From the NCBI GenBank assembly GCA_947374315.1, contig CANCBK010000005.1, positions 1-54,291 of the forward strand: 54,291 nt of DNA, in the 5' to 3' direction. The translations under genes were made by a program, and so were the position numbers. Every line of letters begins with the position of its first letter. The first letter of the stretch is position 1. The DNA is from Burkholderiaceae bacterium (GTDB lineage Bacteria > Pseudomonadota > Gammaproteobacteria > Burkholderiales > Burkholderiaceae). This document shows positions 8,120 through 16,611 of the stretch, piece after piece. The notes under the pieces are model-generated. The model had not been told where the DNA came from. It searched no databases and saw nothing but the letters and a program-made list of their open reading frames with translations.

Positions 8120-9423
8120 CGGGATTTGAAGCGCTTGGCTTTGATGCGAGAAGAAGCCTCAAGGCCAAAAGAAGCCAGCAAGGCAACTAATAAAGCGATA
8201 GCGCTGGACGGCGCCGTCTGAATGGTATTGATGATCAGTGCCGTGAATAAACTTAAGTTAATCACAATCGCACACCACAGAATTTTTGGCTTAGCGCCAG
8301 TCTGCTTGTGAATGCGAATATGCCCATAGGTAATTACCGCATATACCAATAGAAAAGCAAGGCTTGCCATTTGGCCAACCTCATTGAGCGGAAATATCAG
8401 TGCCAAAACAATGACCCCAATACATGAGATGGTAAGGGCATGCAGATTGTTTTTGAGAACGGTATTTCCCAGGGCGCTAGAAACCTCTTTCTTTTGCGCC
8501 ACATCGGCTGCGATATTGGAGGCTGCAAAAATAGTGGCGTTGACGGCTGCTGCGCACGCTAACAAGGCAGAGATGCTGATAATCACAAAGCCTAGTTTGC
8601 CGGCAATCAACCTTGCCGCATCGGCTAAGACATGTCCATTGTCCGTTTGGATTAAGTTGAGCGGCATGAGCATTACGACTGCAGTGCTGACCGCCAAGTA
8701 GGCAATGGTGACCAAGATCAGCGCCGAGAACATGGCTAAGGGCAATTCTTTTTGAGGGCTCTTCATAGCTGAAGAGGAATTAGTCACAACGCCAAAACCC
8801 TGAAAATTAATATAGAGAATGCCGGCAGCTACTGCAATCCCTTCAATGGAGCCACCCGCCATGTGATAGCTCGTGTAATCCGCCTGATGAAATCCTATTG
8901 CTGAAAAGACGAGTAGGCTAATCACAACTAACCCGATTGCTAGCGTCTCAGCCTTGCCAACAAGGCTAGGCCCCAGCAGATTAATAAAGGTGCAAATCAG
9001 AATCAAAGCAACTGTGATCAATTTCAGGAGAAGTGGGGATAGGTCGCCACCAAATAAGGTATTGGCGTACTCAACAAACCCAGCCACATACAGCGCGGCT
9101 GCAATTAAGTAGGCAATATATTGAAAGAGATTGATGCCACCAGAAATAATGCCTGGCCCAAAGCTCATCACTGTAAACGTTGCCCCTCCTCCGCTACTCG
9201 GAAAGGCGGCGCCAAGTTTTGCATAAGAGTAGACCGAAAAAGAAGCTGCAATAGCGCCAATCAGAAAGGCTAGGGGAACATGAGTACCGGCGTGCGCGCT
9301 GGCCAATCCCAGCAGTGAGTACAGGCCCGCGCCCATCATTCCACCAATACCTAAGGCAGTAGCGGAGAAAAGACTGATGTCGTTAGCTTGTTTCGGGCTG
9401 TATTTAAGTAATTCTGATTTCAA
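8116..9423 (-). CDS. APC family amino-acid permease
   Basis: A 435-residue membrane protein with about 12 hydrophobic segments. The first, ALGIGGMMGAGLYSLLG, is the glycine-rich half-broken TM1 typical of the amino acid-polyamine-organocation superfamily; LYINFQGFGVVTN corresponds to TM6. The only start giving an intact TM1 is a TTG at 9423, six bases after the cbpM stop, so translation probably depends on termination at cbpM. The substrate cannot be told. The operon with cbpA and cbpM links an uptake permease to a stress co-chaperone, which is unusual. Confidence 0.85.
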   Translation of the reverse strand: MKSELLKYSPKQANDISLFSATALGIGGMMGAGLYSLLGLASAHAGTHVPLAFLIGAIAASFSVYSYAKLGAAFPSSGGGATFTVMSFGPGIISGGINLFQYIAYLIAAALYVAGFVEYANTLFGGDLSPLLLKLITVALILICTFINLLGPSLVGKAETLAIGLVVISLLVFSAIGFHQADYTSYHMAGGSIEGIAVAAGILYINFQGFGVVTNSSSAMKSPQKELPLAMFSALILVTIAYLAVSTAVVMLMPLNLIQTDNGHVLADAARLIAGKLGFVIISISALLACAAAVNATIFAASNIAADVAQKKEVSSALGNTVLKNNLHALTISCIGVIVLALIFPLNEVGQMASLAFLLVYAVITYGHIRIHKQTGAKPKILWCAIVINLSLFTALIINTIQTAPSSAIALLVALLASFGLEASSRIKAKRFKSR

Positions 9424-9429
9424 TAGAAA

Positions 9430-9756
9430 TTAATCCAAATGTTCGCGAAGCAATTGATTGCGTAGCCGTGCGATTTCTTCAAGGAGATCCAGTGCTAGAG
9501 CAACCCCAGGCGTATTGAGTTCTAAGTCATGTGTGAGGTGAGCGGCGGTTTTTGCTCGCTTAAGGGAGTCCCCGCTAAAGCGCCAATCCTCGGGAGAGGA
9601 TCCGGCGGGACTCAGTACACCTTCTGAAACCCAAGACATAATGAGATCTTCTGGCGCACGCACTGCTTGTGAGATTTCCACAATACTCATATGCACTTCA
9701 TCTTCAACAATAGCGCCTTCGATCCAGGTGATTTTTGTGGGCGTCATATTCATCAT
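9430..9756 (-). CDS. cbpM: Chaperone modulator CbpM
   Basis: A 108-residue MerR-like protein (helix-turn-helix followed by a coiled C-terminal helix, LEEIARLRNQLLREHLD). In E. coli CbpM (101 aa) binds the J-domain of CbpA and inhibits it. Position directly after cbpA with an ATGA overlap identifies it. Two further in-frame ATG codons at 9753 and 9747 are possible starts; the coupling favours 9756. Confidence 0.85.
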   Translation of the reverse strand: MMNMTPTKITWIEGAIVEDEVHMSIVEISQAVRAPEDLIMSWVSEGVLSPAGSSPEDWRFSGDSLKRAKTAAHLTHDLELNTPGVALALDLLEEIARLRNQLLREHLD

Positions 9757-10733
9757 CCCTTCAGGTGAGTTCTGGGGTTGAAATCAAAAGCCTTTTCAAG
9801 ATTTTGGTAGGCTTCTTTTTGTGCGTCAGTTTCAGCGCTCGGCAAAATGATGCTTGGTACAACATAAAGATCGCCAGCCTCTTTACTGGGAATGCCCTTG
9901 CCTTTGAGTCGCATCTTCCGGCCCGTTGCAGTGCCAGCGGGAATCTTTAATTCTAATGTCGAGCCTGCGGGGGTCGGGATGTTGGCCGTCGTGCCCAAGG
10001 CAGCTTCCCATGGTGCGAGCGGCAGATCGAGATAGACATCTTTGCCGTCCACGCGATAAATTGGATTGGGGTGAAAATCAACCTCTAGATAGAGGTCGCC
10101 AGCACCACCTGTGCCCATGCCTGGACCGCCTTGTCCTACAAGACGTAAATTTTGTCCCGCCTTAATGCCTTTTGGAATGCTGACATCGAGTTTACGTTCT
10201 TGCGTAATGACATGGCCGCTGGCATCTTGAGTTGGCATATGTAGGGCGATGGTCCGCTTGGCCCCGTTATAGGCATCTGCTAGATCAATCAATATCTTGG
10301 CGTGATGATCTTGGCCTTTAAAGTCCATACTTTGATGGGCATTGCCGCCACGACCACCTTGACGATGTCTACCCCGGCCAAAGAGGGATTCAAAAAATTC
10401 ACTTTGATCGCCTTCATAGCCGCCACCAAAACCGCCGTGACCACCACCAAAGTTACCATCGGAATATTCAAAACCTTCATTCCAGTTTGGTGGTGGAGTG
10501 AAGTCTTGACCATTCTTCCAGTTAGCGCCCATGCGATCGTAAGCAGCGCGCTTTTCAGTATCTTTTAAGACGGAGTAGGCTTCACCAAGCTCTTTAAATT
10601 GATCTTCAGCCCCCGCCTCTTTGTTGACGTCTGGGTGGTATTTGCGGGCTAGCTTGCGATAAGCCGCTTTAATTTCAGCTTCGGTAGCGCCACGTGCGAC
10701 GCCAAGCGTTTCGTAGTAATCCCTGAATTTCAT
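9753..10733 (-). CDS. cbpA: DnaJ-type co-chaperone CbpA
   Basis: A 326-residue class B J-domain protein. The J-domain covers residues 1-70 with HPD at 33-35, then a Gly/Phe-rich linker (GFEYSDGNFGGGHGGFGGGYEG) and two DnaJ C-terminal beta domains; the zinc finger of DnaJ is absent, which with the neighbouring cbpM separates it from dnaJ. It stimulates the ATPase of DnaK. In E. coli CbpA accumulates in stationary phase and binds curved DNA. Upstream, a CCCCAT at 10752-10757 (minus strand) resembles a sigma-32 -10, but I see no matching CTTGAAA at the right spacing, so heat-shock control is not supported. Confidence 0.93.
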   Translation of the reverse strand: MKFRDYYETLGVARGATEAEIKAAYRKLARKYHPDVNKEAGAEDQFKELGEAYSVLKDTEKRAAYDRMGANWKNGQDFTPPPNWNEGFEYSDGNFGGGHGGFGGGYEGDQSEFFESLFGRGRHRQGGRGGNAHQSMDFKGQDHHAKILIDLADAYNGAKRTIALHMPTQDASGHVITQERKLDVSIPKGIKAGQNLRLVGQGGPGMGTGGAGDLYLEVDFHPNPIYRVDGKDVYLDLPLAPWEAALGTTANIPTPAGSTLELKIPAGTATGRKMRLKGKGIPSKEAGDLYVVPSIILPSAETDAQKEAYQNLEKAFDFNPRTHLKG

Positions 10734-10810
10734 AATCCTGATGGAGTCCTGATGGGGTCAATAAGCTTAATTCTACAGTCCTTAGCCCCGTTTTCCATCT
10801 TCTTTTGGTT

Positions 10811-10838
10811 AAAGAAAAAGCGGGTAGTGAGCCCGCTT
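10811..10838 (-). terminator. Intrinsic terminator of the UxaA-family gene
   Basis: Read on the minus strand: AAGCGGG-CTCACTA-CCCGCTT followed by TTTCTTT. A 7-bp stem, 7-base loop and U-rich tail begin 28 bases after the stop of the dehydratase gene. Confidence 0.75.
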
Positions 10839-10865
10839 GATGCTGTGTTGGATTTGGAGGTGGGC

Positions 10866-12413
10866 TTAGCTCATGACGCCAATTTGCCAAGGTACGAATT
10901 CATAGTCCCCGAGGCCTAATAATTCGCTTTTTGAGGCTTCTCCAGAAGCGGTCCTGAGGAATAGCTCAAAGATGCGTTGACCCATCTCTTGAACGGAAAC
11001 TGTGCCGTCCAGGATTTCTCCGCAATTGATGTCCATATCCTCTGTAAGGCGCTGATACATCGGGGTATTGGTAGCAAGCTTGATGCAGGGTGCCGGCTTG
11101 GACCCAAACATAGAGCCACGTCCGGTAGTAAATGCAATTAGGTTGGCTCCACCAGCAATCTGACCTGTTGCTGAGACGGGGTCAAAGCCGGGCGTATCCA
11201 TGAAGACAAAGCCTTTGGTGGTCACAGGTTCAGCATAGCGATATACCTCCATGAGAGGTCCTGTACCACCCTTCATTGAGGAGCCCAGTGACTTTTCAAA
11301 GATATTAGCAAGGCCGCCAATTTGGTTTCCGGGGCTAACTTGGCCGTTGATTTGCACATCGCGACCCACAGAGTATTCATCTTTCCACCAACGTATGCGC
11401 TTGATGAGTTTTTCACCAATTTCTTGGCTGGCCGCACGACGGGTGAGGGTGTGCTCAACACCATATATCTCTGGAGTCTCCGAAAGAATTCCCGTTCCTC
11501 CGTGGCGCGACAAGATATCAATCGCAGCCCCTAGTGCAGGGTTGGCGGTGATTGAGGAAAACCCATCGGAGCCACCACATTGCAAGCCGACGCATAAATG
11601 GCTTGCGGAGACGGTTTGACGCTGAACACTATTGGCTGCGGGCAAAAGGGCTTTGACAGCCTCAATGCCGGCTTCAATAGTTTTACGAGTGCCGCCGGAT
11701 TCTTGCATGATGAAAGTGTGCAAGGTGGAGTTTTCTTGTAATGCTTCTTGCTCCATCAATCCTTTGAGTTGATTGCGCTCGCAACCAAGGCCAATAATGA
11801 GTGCAGCCGCGAGGTTAGGATGTTGTGCGTAACCCGCCATCGTTCTGCGTAGTAGCTGCATTGGCTCACCACTCATTTCCATGCCGCAACCGATGCCGTG
11901 ACTAAAGGCTACGACGCCATCAATGTTGGGAAAGTCTTTTAATCTCTCGGGAGTAAACCAGTCCGCAATTTTGTTGACTACTGTTGCTGAGCAATTCACA
12001 GTCGACAGAATGCCAATGAAATTACGGGTGCCTACTTTTCCGTTTGACCGGACATAACCTTGGAAAGTCGCTCGCTCGGACTCTGGCAAAAGATCGGTAG
12101 GCTTGTATTCGCTAGCGTAGGCATAGTCACGATCAAACTCTCTAAATTCAGTGTTATGGCTATGCACCATCGTGCCGGGCTCAATATCCGTATTAGCAAA
12201 GCCAACGGTGACGTTGTACTTCAGAATAGGGTCGCCCTTAAGAATTTTCTTGGTAGCAATTTTGTAGCCTGCGGGGACTTGGCTGCGGCTAGTGAAATTC
12301 TCACTTGCTACGGCTTCGCCAATGGCAACATCCACCCGAGCCACGACGATATTGTCATTTGGGTGTAAGCGAATAATCGCACCAGCTAATTTTTTTCCAG
12401 AAGTTTCAATCAT
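10866..12413 (-). CDS. UxaA-family sugar-acid dehydratase (altronate/galactarate dehydratase-like)
   Basis: A 515-residue fused protein: an N-terminal SAF domain (residues ~1-95, IIRLHPNDNIVVARVDVAIGE) and the large UxaA/GarD catalytic region (GYVRSNGKVGTRNFIGI, GCGMEMSG, GLGCERNQ, LQCGGSDGFSSITANPALG, TGRGSMFGS). Conserved cysteines in GCG, GCE and QCGGSD fit the iron-containing dehydratases that remove water from D-altronate or D-galactarate. Members split into two chains include sulfolactate sulfo-lyase, but the fused form argues for a sugar acid. It follows a Bug binding-protein gene by 25 bases in the same operon, so the dehydratase probably acts on what that protein captures or on a derivative. 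The exact substrate is unknown. Confidence 0.85.
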   Translation of the reverse strand: MIETSGKKLAGAIIRLHPNDNIVVARVDVAIGEAVASENFTSRSQVPAGYKIATKKILKGDPILKYNVTVGFANTDIEPGTMVHSHNTEFREFDRDYAYASEYKPTDLLPESERATFQGYVRSNGKVGTRNFIGILSTVNCSATVVNKIADWFTPERLKDFPNIDGVVAFSHGIGCGMEMSGEPMQLLRRTMAGYAQHPNLAAALIIGLGCERNQLKGLMEQEALQENSTLHTFIMQESGGTRKTIEAGIEAVKALLPAANSVQRQTVSASHLCVGLQCGGSDGFSSITANPALGAAIDILSRHGGTGILSETPEIYGVEHTLTRRAASQEIGEKLIKRIRWWKDEYSVGRDVQINGQVSPGNQIGGLANIFEKSLGSSMKGGTGPLMEVYRYAEPVTTKGFVFMDTPGFDPVSATGQIAGGANLIAFTTGRGSMFGSKPAPCIKLATNTPMYQRLTEDMDINCGEILDGTVSVQEMGQRIFELFLRTASGEASKSELLGLGDYEFVPWQIGVMS

Positions 12414-12438
12414 GGGTCTCTTTCAATTTATATGTATT

Positions 12439-13401
12439 TTATTCTGCTGCGGCGCCAGACTTCTTCACTATGGGGCTCCACTTGGCAACCTCAGACTTAA
12501 TGTATTCGCTCAGTTGTGCCGGCGTGCTGGTTGCAACATCAAAGCCCTTGGAATTTAATTGGGCCTTGATTTCTGGGTTATTCAGAACGGTAATGAGCTG
12601 GGCGTTTAGCTTATCTACGATTGCCTTTGGGGTGTGCGCAGGAGCAACTATGGCATAGACAAGTTCAACTTCAAACTTTGGCAATGTTTCTGAAATTGCA
12701 GGAATATCAGGGGCATTCGTAGAGCGCTTGAGGCTAGTAACCCCTAAAGCCGTCAACTTTCCAGACTTCACATAAGGAAGGGCGGCTGGTGTGCCCACAA
12801 TGGCGGTTTCGATTTGCCCACCTAAGACATCTGTTAGAGCTGGGGCTGCGCCCTTATATGGAACATGCAGAATACTCGTACCAGCTTGGGTATTAAATAA
12901 CTCACCGGCGAGGTGTAGCGGGGTGCCTGCCCCAGAAGAGCCAAAACTGACTTTTCCGGGATTGGCTTTGTCGTAAGCAATGAGTTCAGAAACAGTTTTG
13001 AATGGAGTCGATGGGTTTGCGACAAGGATGAGTGAGGAGGAGGCAACCAATGAAATTGGAGAGAAATCTTTTACGACGTTGTAATTTAACTTTTTATATA
13101 AGGTTTCATTAATCGCCTGTGTGCCAACCATCATCAGAAAAAGCGTATATCCATCACCCTTTGAATTGGCTACATATTCAGCGGCCAAGTTTGCGCCGGC
13201 GCCAGGCTTATTATCAATAATGATCGGTTGGCCTAGGTTTTCTCCTAGCTTAGGGGTAAATGCGCGAGCGAGTACATCCGAAGGTCCGCCAGCTGCAAAT
13301 GGAACGATTAATTTAATCGGCTGAGTTGGGTAGCTCTGCGCATAAGTAAGTGAAGGAAGTAGAGCGCCTATAGCTAATGACGCCAAAATAATCTTTCTCA
13401 T
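12439..13401 (-). CDS. Bug-family periplasmic solute-binding protein (TctC-like)
   Basis: A 320-residue protein starting at the ATG at 13401, which has GGAGAC 6 bases upstream; the longer upstream frame would bury the signal peptide. The signal peptide ends at LTYAQS. Bug hallmarks follow: YPTQPIKLIVPFAAGGPSDVLARA, GQPIIIDNKPGAGAN, and FGSSGAGTPLHLAGELF. Bug proteins bind small carboxylates and normally feed a TctA/TctB tripartite transporter, but no membrane subunits are encoded in this window. First gene of the operon with the UxaA-family dehydratase, divergent from the enolase-superfamily gene by 55 bases. Confidence 0.92.
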   Translation of the reverse strand: MRKIILASLAIGALLPSLTYAQSYPTQPIKLIVPFAAGGPSDVLARAFTPKLGENLGQPIIIDNKPGAGANLAAEYVANSKGDGYTLFLMMVGTQAINETLYKKLNYNVVKDFSPISLVASSSLILVANPSTPFKTVSELIAYDKANPGKVSFGSSGAGTPLHLAGELFNTQAGTSILHVPYKGAAPALTDVLGGQIETAIVGTPAALPYVKSGKLTALGVTSLKRSTNAPDIPAISETLPKFEVELVYAIVAPAHTPKAIVDKLNAQLITVLNNPEIKAQLNSKGFDVATSTPAQLSEYIKSEVAKWSPIVKKSGAAAE

Positions 13402-13456
13402 GTATTGTCTCCTTAATTTTTTTAGAATATGAATTAAATCTAGTGAAGCGGAAAAA

Positions 13457-14611
13457 ATGAAAATCACACGCGCAGAAATTTATCCTCTATCTATTCCTTT
13501 GATTGAGCCTATCAAGATGTCGCGGGAAATGGTGGTTGATGCAAAAACTGTTCTGCTATGTCTGACGGATGATCGGGGCCGACAGGGCTGGGGTGAGGCG
13601 TCTGTAGCACCTCTAATGACCGGAGAAACTTTGGATAGCTTGGTTGGTAGCATTAAATATCTCACTGAGAAATCACTATCAACCGATTGGGCTAAGCCAG
13701 AAGGCTTCTCAGCAATATTTGATGATATTTTGTATTTAAATGCTTCGGCCAAATCTTGTTTGGAGATGGCTTTATTGGATTTGCATACCCAAGAGATGTC
13801 CCTTCCTCTCTGGCGCTTTCTGCGTGCAGAAAGTAATGCCTCCAAAGTTGAATCAGTTGAACCTCCAGTGGCGATCCCCTTATTGCGCATGCTGGGCGGA
13901 TCCTTGGAAAAAGAGCTAAGTGATGCAAGGACATTTCGGGAGCTTGGTTTTAGGCACTGGAAGATTAAGATTGGATCGCTATCTCTTGAGGAAGATTTGC
14001 ATAGAGTTAAAACACTCTGCAGTCTGTTGGTTGGCGATGTCGTTTCTGTTGATGCAAACTGCGCCCTGAATTTAAATGACGCCATTCGATTTTGCGAGTC
14101 AGATGAGGCTCGTGGACTTTCATTCGCGGAGCAATTGATTCCAGCAACGCTACCCATGAGTGACTTCGTATTGCTCAAGCATCGGTCCGCTATTCCGATT
14201 GGTTTGGATGAGTCTATCCATGGTGCAGCGGAGATTGAAGAGTTCATCAAAGCAGATGCATTTAGTGGTGCAAGCTTAAAACTGATTAAGACTGGTGGCC
14301 TTATGCAAGCCTTGGCATGCGCCCATCTTCTGAGGGTGAATAATCTGAAGTTAAATCTAGCTTGCAAAATTGCCGAGACTTCGCTGTCAGCGGCTGCAAC
14401 AGCATCGCTAGGATTCGCAATGGGCGAGGTGTCTTGGGGATTTAGCATGTCAAATCAATACTTACAGTTTGATATCTGCGACAAACCCTTAGTTGCCATC
14501 CATGGACATCTAGAAGCCACCCAATTAGCATCAAGTGGAGTGGGTGTCACTCCAAATATCAATCGAGTCAAAGAAGCTGTTGCCAAGGGGTACTCAGTTA
14601 TTCAATGTTAA
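13457..14611 (+). CDS. Mandelate racemase/muconate lactonizing enzyme family protein (enolase superfamily)
   Basis: A 384-residue enzyme with an N-terminal capping domain and a C-terminal barrel. Visible catalytic parts: KIK at about 172-174 (HWKIKIGS, the KxK general base pair), D in VSVDANCA as first metal ligand, E in SFAEQLI as second, and D/E in GLDESI as third, followed by KLIKTGGL in which the lysine fits a second base. The MLE subgroup (two lysines) includes cycloisomerases, epimerases and o-succinylbenzoate synthases; sugar-acid dehydratases usually have a His instead. Given the neighbours, a racemase/epimerase or lactonizing reaction on a hydroxy acid is plausible. Its 3' end overlaps the convergent dehydrogenase by 14 bases. 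Confidence 0.88.
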   Translation: MKITRAEIYPLSIPLIEPIKMSREMVVDAKTVLLCLTDDRGRQGWGEASVAPLMTGETLDSLVGSIKYLTEKSLSTDWAKPEGFSAIFDDILYLNASAKSCLEMALLDLHTQEMSLPLWRFLRAESNASKVESVEPPVAIPLLRMLGGSLEKELSDARTFRELGFRHWKIKIGSLSLEEDLHRVKTLCSLLVGDVVSVDANCALNLNDAIRFCESDEARGLSFAEQLIPATLPMSDFVLLKHRSAIPIGLDESIHGAAEIEEFIKADAFSGASLKLIKTGGLMQALACAHLLRVNNLKLNLACKIAETSLSAAATASLGFAMGEVSWGFSMSNQYLQFDICDKPLVAIHGHLEATQLASSGVGVTPNINRVKEAVAKGYSVIQC

Positions 14612-15533
14612 GAACGTCGAATGCCGCCTTCAGTCTTTTGGAATAGGAGTCTGAGGTCTTTTGTATTTCTTCTGGCGTCCACTTCCTAAAACCTTCCCCG
14701 GCCTTCATTCCCGTTTTCCCTTCACTCATTAATTGAACTACCTTGGATGGTAGGGTGGTGATATTAGATAGGGAGGGGTAAATTTCCTTTGCCGCGTTTG
14801 CCATCCCATCCCAACCAGAAATTTCCTTTTGGGTCATGGGTCCTACCGCCGCATAGCGAAAGCCAAAGCTGTATCTCACAGCATCATCAATATCTTCAGG
14901 GCTTGCGATACCTTCTTGTACTAGAGACAGCGCCTCACGCATAAGGGCATGTTGAATTCGATTTGCCAAGAACCCGGGAATATCTTTTTTTACTAAAACC
15001 GGTTTTTTTTCAATCTTTTTGTAGAGCTCACAGACTTGCTCAGCAAACTTCAATTCCGTTTTCTCGCCCATGACCACCTCGACTAGCGGGACAACTTCAG
15101 CGGGCATAAAGTAGTGAGCCCCCATCATGCGGTTTGCGGTTTTAAGTCCTGAGGCAATCTTGGTAATTGGAAATCCCGAGCTGTTGCTTCCGATGGGGAT
15201 ATGCATCGGAACTCTTTCGTCCAAGTATTGGAAGATTTCTTGCTTCAGCGCTAAGTTTTCAGCAATGGTTTCAATCACCCACTCACAATCATCCCACGCG
15301 GGCCAGCTTTCAAGCGCTTCAGCGGTTTGCGCTACCTTGATTTGAACCTGATCTTTTTCTGCATTGCTGCCCTTGAGGCCAATTTTTAAGGAAAGGGTGA
15401 GTGCTTTATCAAGGCAAGCGCTTGCCTTTTCCTTGGATCTACCCAAGATCACTACGGGAATGCTTTGTGCAATGAAGCCAGCGGCAATGCCGGCACCCAT
15501 GATCCCGGTTCCAATTACGGCAATATATTTCAT
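14598..15533 (-). CDS. 3-hydroxyacyl-CoA dehydrogenase-fold NAD-dependent dehydrogenase
   Basis: A 311-residue protein with an N-terminal Rossmann motif GTGIMGAGIA (about 8-17) and the 3HCDH C-terminal helical domain (DIPGFLANRIQHALMREALSLV). The catalytic segment reads AHYFMPAEVVPLVEVV where the acyl-CoA enzymes have HFFNPxxxxxLVEVV; the His is kept but Asn is replaced by Met. The same fold serves L-gulonate 3-dehydrogenase (lambda-crystallin) and carnitine dehydrogenase, which act on free hydroxy acids. Inside a cluster rich in sugar-acid enzymes this second kind of role is more likely than fatty-acid oxidation. Divergent from the SMP-30 gene across a 144-bp AT-rich region. Confidence 0.85.
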   Translation of the reverse strand: MKYIAVIGTGIMGAGIAAGFIAQSIPVVILGRSKEKASACLDKALTLSLKIGLKGSNAEKDQVQIKVAQTAEALESWPAWDDCEWVIETIAENLALKQEIFQYLDERVPMHIPIGSNSSGFPITKIASGLKTANRMMGAHYFMPAEVVPLVEVVMGEKTELKFAEQVCELYKKIEKKPVLVKKDIPGFLANRIQHALMREALSLVQEGIASPEDIDDAVRYSFGFRYAAVGPMTQKEISGWDGMANAAKEIYPSLSNITTLPSKVVQLMSEGKTGMKAGEGFRKWTPEEIQKTSDSYSKRLKAAFDVLNIE

Positions 15534-15624
15534 GAATATTCCAACTTATGCGGTTAAGTTTAAAAACAAGAAAATCTTTTCAAACGAATAATTACATGAG
15601 ATTATCACCAATTATGTTTTAATT

Positions 15625-15643
15625 GTGAATCATTTAAATTCAC
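15625..15643. promoter_or_regulatory. Inverted repeat, candidate GntR operator
   Basis: GTGAAT-CATTTAA-ATTCAC: perfect 6-bp arms around a 7-base spacer, in the divergent region between the dehydrogenase and the SMP-30/GntR operon, 35 bases before the SMP-30 start. Placement and symmetry fit an operator for the locally encoded GntR protein. No binding evidence. Confidence 0.5.
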
Positions 15644-15677
15644 TTATCCGTATAACTTTAACAAGGACTAAAAAATT

Positions 15678-16610
15678 ATGACTATGCACAACCCCTTTCA
15701 GCCAGTGGAAAAAATTAAGGCGGAAGTCTTTATGTCGATGCCTGAGAAATTTAGAAAAAAATCTCGCACCGGATGGTCTGATGCAAACCGTCAAAATTCA
15801 GAAGTCGAATGTTTTTTAGAGGGGCCGTCCTTTGACCGCGAAGGCAATCTATGGTTTGTGGACATCCCCTTTGGCCGTATTTTTAGAATTACTCCTAAGG
15901 GCGATTGGGAGCTTGTTACACAATATGACGGATGGCCAAATGGCTTGAAGTTCCACAAAGATGGCCGCGCTTTTATTTGCGACTATAAGATGGGCTTGTT
16001 GGCCTTAGATACAAAGACTGGAAAAATAGAAACTGTGTTGGGTTCTATGTACAGCGAGAACTTCAAGGGATTGAACGATCTACATTTTGCTTCTAATGGC
16101 GACCTGTACTTTACTGATCAAGGTCAAACCGGTATTGCAGATCCAACAGGTCGTGTTTTCAGATTGCGTGAGAATGGACAGCTAGATCGTTTGGCGCTTA
16201 ATGTGCCTAGTCCAAATGGCATCACATTAAATACCCAAGAAAAGCATGTGTTTGTTGCCGCAACGAGATCTCAACAAATCTGGAGATTGCCGCTGATGGC
16301 TGATGGCTCCGTCTCCAAGACCGGCGTAGCCATTCAGTTGACCGGTGGTGTTGCTGGTCCTGATGGCATTGAGATGGATTCCGAAAATGGCCTGCTGGTA
16401 TGTCACTTAGGTATTGGCATTTGGAGGTTTGATCACAATATGTTGCCAACACATTTGATCTACTCTGATAATCCACATCATCATCATCTGGCAAATATGT
16501 GTTTCGGCGGTGCTGATGGCAGGGATTTGTATATTACCGAGTCTTTATCTGGCGACATCCTAAAAGCGCGCTTACCAGTGGCCGGTAAAAAAATGTTCGG
16601 CCTCTCCTAA
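15678..16610 (+). CDS. SMP-30/gluconolactonase/LRE family lactonase
   Basis: A 310-residue six-bladed propeller protein. Family motifs: E in CFLEGPSFDREGNLWFVDIPFGRIFR near residue 48 (first metal ligand), NGLKFHKDGRAFICD near 95, LNDLHFASNGDLYFTDQG near 140 (Asn and Asp of the metal site), and GPDGIEMDSENGLLV near 230. Such enzymes hydrolyse aldonolactones with a divalent metal in the cytoplasm. It starts the plus-strand operon with the GntR regulator, an Ldh-type dehydrogenase and a second Bug protein, so it probably opens a lactone made from the imported compound. Confidence 0.9.
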   Translation: MTMHNPFQPVEKIKAEVFMSMPEKFRKKSRTGWSDANRQNSEVECFLEGPSFDREGNLWFVDIPFGRIFRITPKGDWELVTQYDGWPNGLKFHKDGRAFICDYKMGLLALDTKTGKIETVLGSMYSENFKGLNDLHFASNGDLYFTDQGQTGIADPTGRVFRLRENGQLDRLALNVPSPNGITLNTQEKHVFVAATRSQQIWRLPLMADGSVSKTGVAIQLTGGVAGPDGIEMDSENGLLVCHLGIGIWRFDHNMLPTHLIYSDNPHHHHLANMCFGGADGRDLYITESLSGDILKARLPVAGKKMFGLS

Positions 16611-16611
16611 G

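Noticed and set aside
10752..10757. Sigma-32-like CCCCAT upstream of cbpA
   Set aside because: No CTTGAAA-like -35 at 13-17 bases and too close to the start.
13480..14448. 322-codon open frame on the minus strand
   Set aside because: Lies wholly antisense to the enolase-superfamily gene; the translation is serine-rich with no domain, and the plus-strand frame has catalytic motifs.
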